Part shown: positions 61,368 through 64,000 of the stretch, in pieces
Position numbering within the stretch: position 1 is the stretch's first letter
Layout of the letters: every line of letters starts with the position of its first letter
Assembly: GCA_039000515.1 (NCBI GenBank)
Contig: JBCFYV010000001.1
Coordinates: forward strand, 15,229,928 to 15,293,927
Source: Timema cristinae
Taxonomy: Eukaryota; Arthropoda; Insecta; Phasmatodea; Timematidae
DNA: 64,000 nucleotides
Direction of reading: 5' to 3'
Program-made: the position numbers and the translations under genes
The notes under the pieces: generated by a model
Told to the model about the DNA's origin: nothing
The model's database searches: none
What the model saw: only the letters and a program-made list of their open reading frames with translations

Positions 61368-62025
61368 GGTGGGGTGGAAGGGGACGCGAGAAAAGGTGAG
61401 TGTTTTTGTAGTTTTTATGGCAAAACCTTTTTTTTAGCCAAAACAAATAAAATATTTTTCCAGTACATACATACAATTTAATATTCTTCACATGATGAAT
61501 ACAAAATTTTTTGGATATCCTTCATGGGTGTTCTGTAATTTAATGACAACTGGTTCTTTCCACCCGCCTCGGTGGCGTAGTTAACAAACGCACGAGTTTC
61601 GTGTTGAGCTAGACTGCCGAGGACGGAGAGATCGAGGTTCAAATCTCGCTCGGGTGAACTCGGGGTGGTTTTTCGTAAATGTTTTTTTTTGCACTTTCCC
61701 ACCATGCAAATGTGGGTTCACTTCCTATATATTCAACCTTCTCTATTTATAACCCATTTAGCGTGATTAGTACTTAACCCGAACGGGTAGTAAGACTCGG
61801 TGCTAAGTATTGAGTATTATTTTTCTCTCAATTTAAAAGGTTTGTTAGATAATAGCACCTTGTTCATAATGGATATTCAGCAACTGTTGATATATCAACA
61901 TGCGCAGAAAATTAAATTCTCTGCCTGTGCTGGAGCAAACTTTGATTTACTTTGGCAAAAAACAAAGTTTTACCATAAAAACTGCAAAAATGGTTGCCTT
62001 TTCTCGCCTTTCCTTCCATCCCACC
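61368..62025 (+). mobile_element. MITE H, complete TIRs, split by a SINE-A
   Basis: TTAA (61364-61367), GGTGGGGTGGAAGGGGACGC-GAGAAAAGG. The right end CCTTTTCTCGCCTTTCCTTC-CATCCCACC is followed by TTAA (62026-62029). This is the best-conserved TIR pair of the family, about 33 bp with few mismatches. The SINE-A lies in the left-centre. Confidence 0.9.
61562..61806 (+). mobile_element. SINE-A nested in MITE H
   Basis: ACCCGCCTCGGTGGCGTAGT head, B box GGTTCAAATC, tail CGGGTAGTAAGACTCGGTGC. GCGTATA before the tail is lost (TACTTAACCCGAACGGG). The target duplication is unclear. Confidence 0.92.
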
Positions 62026-62029
62026 TTAA

Positions 62030-62529
62030 GTGATCATTGCTCAACTGAAGATCACCACGAGATCGGCTCGCGGTCAGGTCATTTGCCGAAACATGCCTTA
62101 GTCTATGTATGACTGCACACTGTGGCCCGCGGGCAAATAGGGCCCGCTGATGAGTTCAATCCCGCCCGTGGGATAAATATTTTAAATATGTTGAGTGCCG
62201 TTATGTTGCCTCCCTGAGGCAGGTCAACTCCCGGGACAGTACACGGTATCTGATGTTTGCATCCTCATATTCATGGTAACAAGTGTTGCCAATCTTAAAA
62301 TAAAACTTACTGATGTTCATCTGTCTTCTCTCTTGAGAATCACCTCCTCCTATAAATCTTCTGAAGGGACTTAGAAACACACCAAGCCTCTAAGCTATTT
62401 AAAATTATTCTTGTCAGTATATTATGTGCGTTTATATATATTTAAAAAAAAATCTTCCTTTTTTTTTCTAAGCAACATTAATGAATTTTATTCTGGGCCA
62501 CCTGTAAGTAAGTTTTTACATCTCTCCTT
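62030..62529. other. Spacer with possible hAT-like end
   Basis: CACTGTGGCCCGCGGGCAAA at about 62118 resembles a GCGGCCC-type hAT terminus, similar in style to 13677. The rest is AT-rich and unassigned. Confidence 0.35.
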
Positions 62530-62555
62530 TAGACTATTCGCCTACCGAAACGGGC
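62530..62555 (-). mobile_element. SINE-B head fragment, minus
   Basis: TTAGACTATTCGCCTACCGA followed by AACGGG is the reversed head end only. A nearly complete SINE-B of the same orientation starts about 25 bp later. Confidence 0.55.
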
Positions 62556-62577
62556 ATTAACGTTTTTTGTGGGTTTT

Positions 62578-62815
62578 TTTCACCACCAATTCGGGTTGTA
62601 TGTTCATGTATTAATTAAGCTCTTGGGTTAAGGATTAGGAAGTTGGAATTTTAGAGGTAGCGTATCCGTATTTTGCGAGAATAAAAAGTGAGAAACCAAT
62701 TTGGAATAAACACCCTCAGCACACCCGACCGGAATATAACAATGATCTCCTCCGTTGTTTTTAGTCTTGTCACTTGCGAGAGTAGCGCCTTAGATCAGGC
62801 GGCCACCGAATCGGG
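62578..62815 (-). mobile_element. SINE-B, minus, degenerate
   Basis: TTTCACCACCAATTCGGGTT tail, CCCTCAGCACACCCGACCGG and GCGGCCACCGAATCGGG head. The B box is eroded (GGAATATAACAATG). Confidence 0.78.
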
Positions 62816-63169
62816 TATAACAAATCATAGATCCGGTGAAATCTACGTACAAGAAGGACTAGGTAACTAAATCCACCTTCATCCAACTCACATTTTATTA
62901 ACCTTCTCTCAAACCTTCCGTGTTTTTAAATCCTGTTTAAATACATAAAAACAACTTATCCAAGGTTAAAGAGAGCGTAAAACTGGTATTTTCGTACCAG
63001 TCGATCTCGTCTTAAGTAGGAGACGTCGCGTCCAATAAGGGGAAACACTTCTTATAGAATACAGCAGCCTCTTTTAGTATAGTTTGTTACACACGTGTTA
63101 AACCTTTTTGAGAATCAAGTTTATCCAAAGTCGTGTCAAACATATTAAGCTCAACAACTTTGTACTAGC
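62816..63169. other. Spacer without recognised feature
   Basis: Nothing recognised. Confidence 0.4.
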
Positions 63170-63322
63170 TTCAGAGGTCGCATGGTTTAAGTTGTCAGTC
63201 GTCTTGTGTTAGACTAATCTGCTGATTACTTCTAAAACACTTCCTTTCTCATCCGTATCCCATTAGACTAGTTATCATAATGCGTATAGCCTGAACAGGT
63301 AGTAAGACGGAGTGATTAAAGA
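63170..63322 (+). mobile_element. SINE-B with internal deletion
   Basis: CTTCAGAGGTCGCATGGTTT head, then TAATCTGCTGATTAC joined to CACTTCCTTTCTCATCCG. Tail CAGGTAGTAAGACGGAGTGA. The B box is deleted. Confidence 0.7.
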
Positions 63323-63395
63323 AACTTTGGAAAAATTAAAATAGAACAGAAGTTCATAATAACTACTCTAGGTGTTCTGAATATTGAAAAATGAC

Positions 63396-63442
63396 ACCTG
63401 TACACGGAAATCGAACCCGGGACCGGGACTTTCAGAATGTTC
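63396..63442 (-). mobile_element. SINE-D head fragment, minus
   Basis: CGGAAATCGAACCCGGGACC is a reversed B box in SINE-D style. The A box region is lost. Confidence 0.5.
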
Positions 63443-63713
63443 ATAATATGATAGCTAGATGGAATAATCCTCACTAAAAAGAATAAATAATAGCTTTGGT
63501 TATTTGATTTACTATAGGTGTGAAAAATCTACTTTTTGGATTCGAAAACGAAGTCGAATTGATGATACAACAAAATATTCCCAAAGTCGAAACCAAGTTT
63601 GAATATTTTCACTAAATTGTTTTTTGTGTTGATAAAAATATCATATTAAGCATATTTATACAATTTTAGACACTAAATATTATATAGAAGTTTTTTTGTA
63701 CTTATAGAAGCCT

Positions 63714-64000
63714 CAGGCTGTCTACCATCTGGGAACATCAGGGGAAACTGGAACTAGCCTGGAATTTGAAGTGATTGAGAAAATACGGGAATAAGTCTGA
63801 GATTTGGTAAATTACAATAAAAATCTGGGAAAAGGTTATTTTACTCAAAATATGAAATATAATAATCATTAAATCAATAAATAATAATGTTATTCAAACT
63901 GTAGGTTTTTTGTTTATAGCTGTGTGATATATTTTATAATTCCTAGTAAACAATGTTAATACAAATTTTTAAAAGTTTGTTTGAATTTTAAAACTTATTA
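63714..64000 (+). mobile_element. Probable hAT-like element, left end, leaving the window
   Basis: CAGGCTGTCTACCATCTGGG then AACATCAGGGGAAACTGG and CCTGGAATTTGAAG. The CAGG-start with alternating CTGGGAA/GGAATTT runs is a familiar hAT terminal style and relates loosely to the motifs at 18775 and 41925. The other end is outside the window. Confidence 0.4.

Overview
This window looks like a repeat-dense stretch of an animal nuclear genome, most likely an arthropod and probably an insect. It is AT-rich, with no operon-like packing, no rRNA and no convincing protein-coding gene. It holds dozens of tRNA-derived SINEs, several MITE families with target-site duplications, a Helitron with the 3' end style common in insects, satellite and minisatellite arrays, and many (AT)n, (TTA)n and (GT)n tracts. 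I cannot name the species from sequence alone. Almost every open reading frame of 60 to 120 codons falls inside a repeat. The only protein homologies I recognise are two decayed transposase fragments.

SINE families, as used in the entries. SINE-A: head with A box TGGCGTAGTTGG and B box GGTTCGAATC. SINE-B: head with A box TGGCCGCATGGTC and B box GGTTCGATCC, usually old and degenerate, more than 40 copies. SINE-C: head with A box TGGTCTAGGGGTAA and B box GGTTCGATCC, young. A, B and C have different tRNA-like heads but end in the same roughly 60 bp 3' domain. That domain contains the short inverted repeat ACCCGAACGGGT, then GTAAGACGCGGTGCTAA and a (TAA)n or (TTA)n tail. A and B also share the middle segment around CCACGCAAATGCGGG. 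SINE-D is lysine-tRNA-like, with A box TAGCCCAGTCGG. SINE-E has a tRNA-like head and a TTCG-loop hairpin.

DNA-transposon families. F: TA-flanked mariner-like MITE with TIR CAGTAGCCCC. G: MITE-like repeat with about ten copies and a core related to F. H: about 360 bp, flanked by TTAA, TIR GGTGGGG. I: long non-autonomous element with a 3' GACAGACAGACGGCA motif. M: element with TIR GGCTGATTTCACACC. There is also a hAT MITE with perfect 8 bp target duplications, a PIF/Harbinger-like element still encoding the transposase N-terminus, a palindromic GGGCCAGTTTC element, and one about 1.7 kb Helitron.

Layout. 1-3.1 kb: SINE-B and hAT MITE copy 1. 4-8.6 kb: mixed SINEs. 8.6-10.3 kb: Helitron carrying a SINE-A/SINE-C dimer. 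10.6-13.6 kb: a tRNA-like locus, SINE-E, element I and SINE-C. 14-18 kb: the least repetitive part. 18-24 kb: MITE F, a 42 bp minisatellite and a 52 bp satellite with higher-order structure. 25.5-28.2 kb: dense nested SINEs, largely inside element I. 31-36 kb: palindromic MITE, a three-level nest (SINE-C in hAT in element M) and a 65 bp minisatellite. 43.7-44.7 kb: a SINE-B split by a Harbinger-like element and by another SINE. 45.4-49.9 kb: minisatellite and MITEs H, G and F. 50-53 kb: microsatellites and element I copy 3. 53-64 kb: more SINE-B, SINE-C and H, and a 93 bp minisatellite with open frames on both strands.

The nesting gives a relative chronology. A and C sit inside B, H, I and hAT copies, several with recognisable target duplications. 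No clear young copy of B was found inside an A or C.
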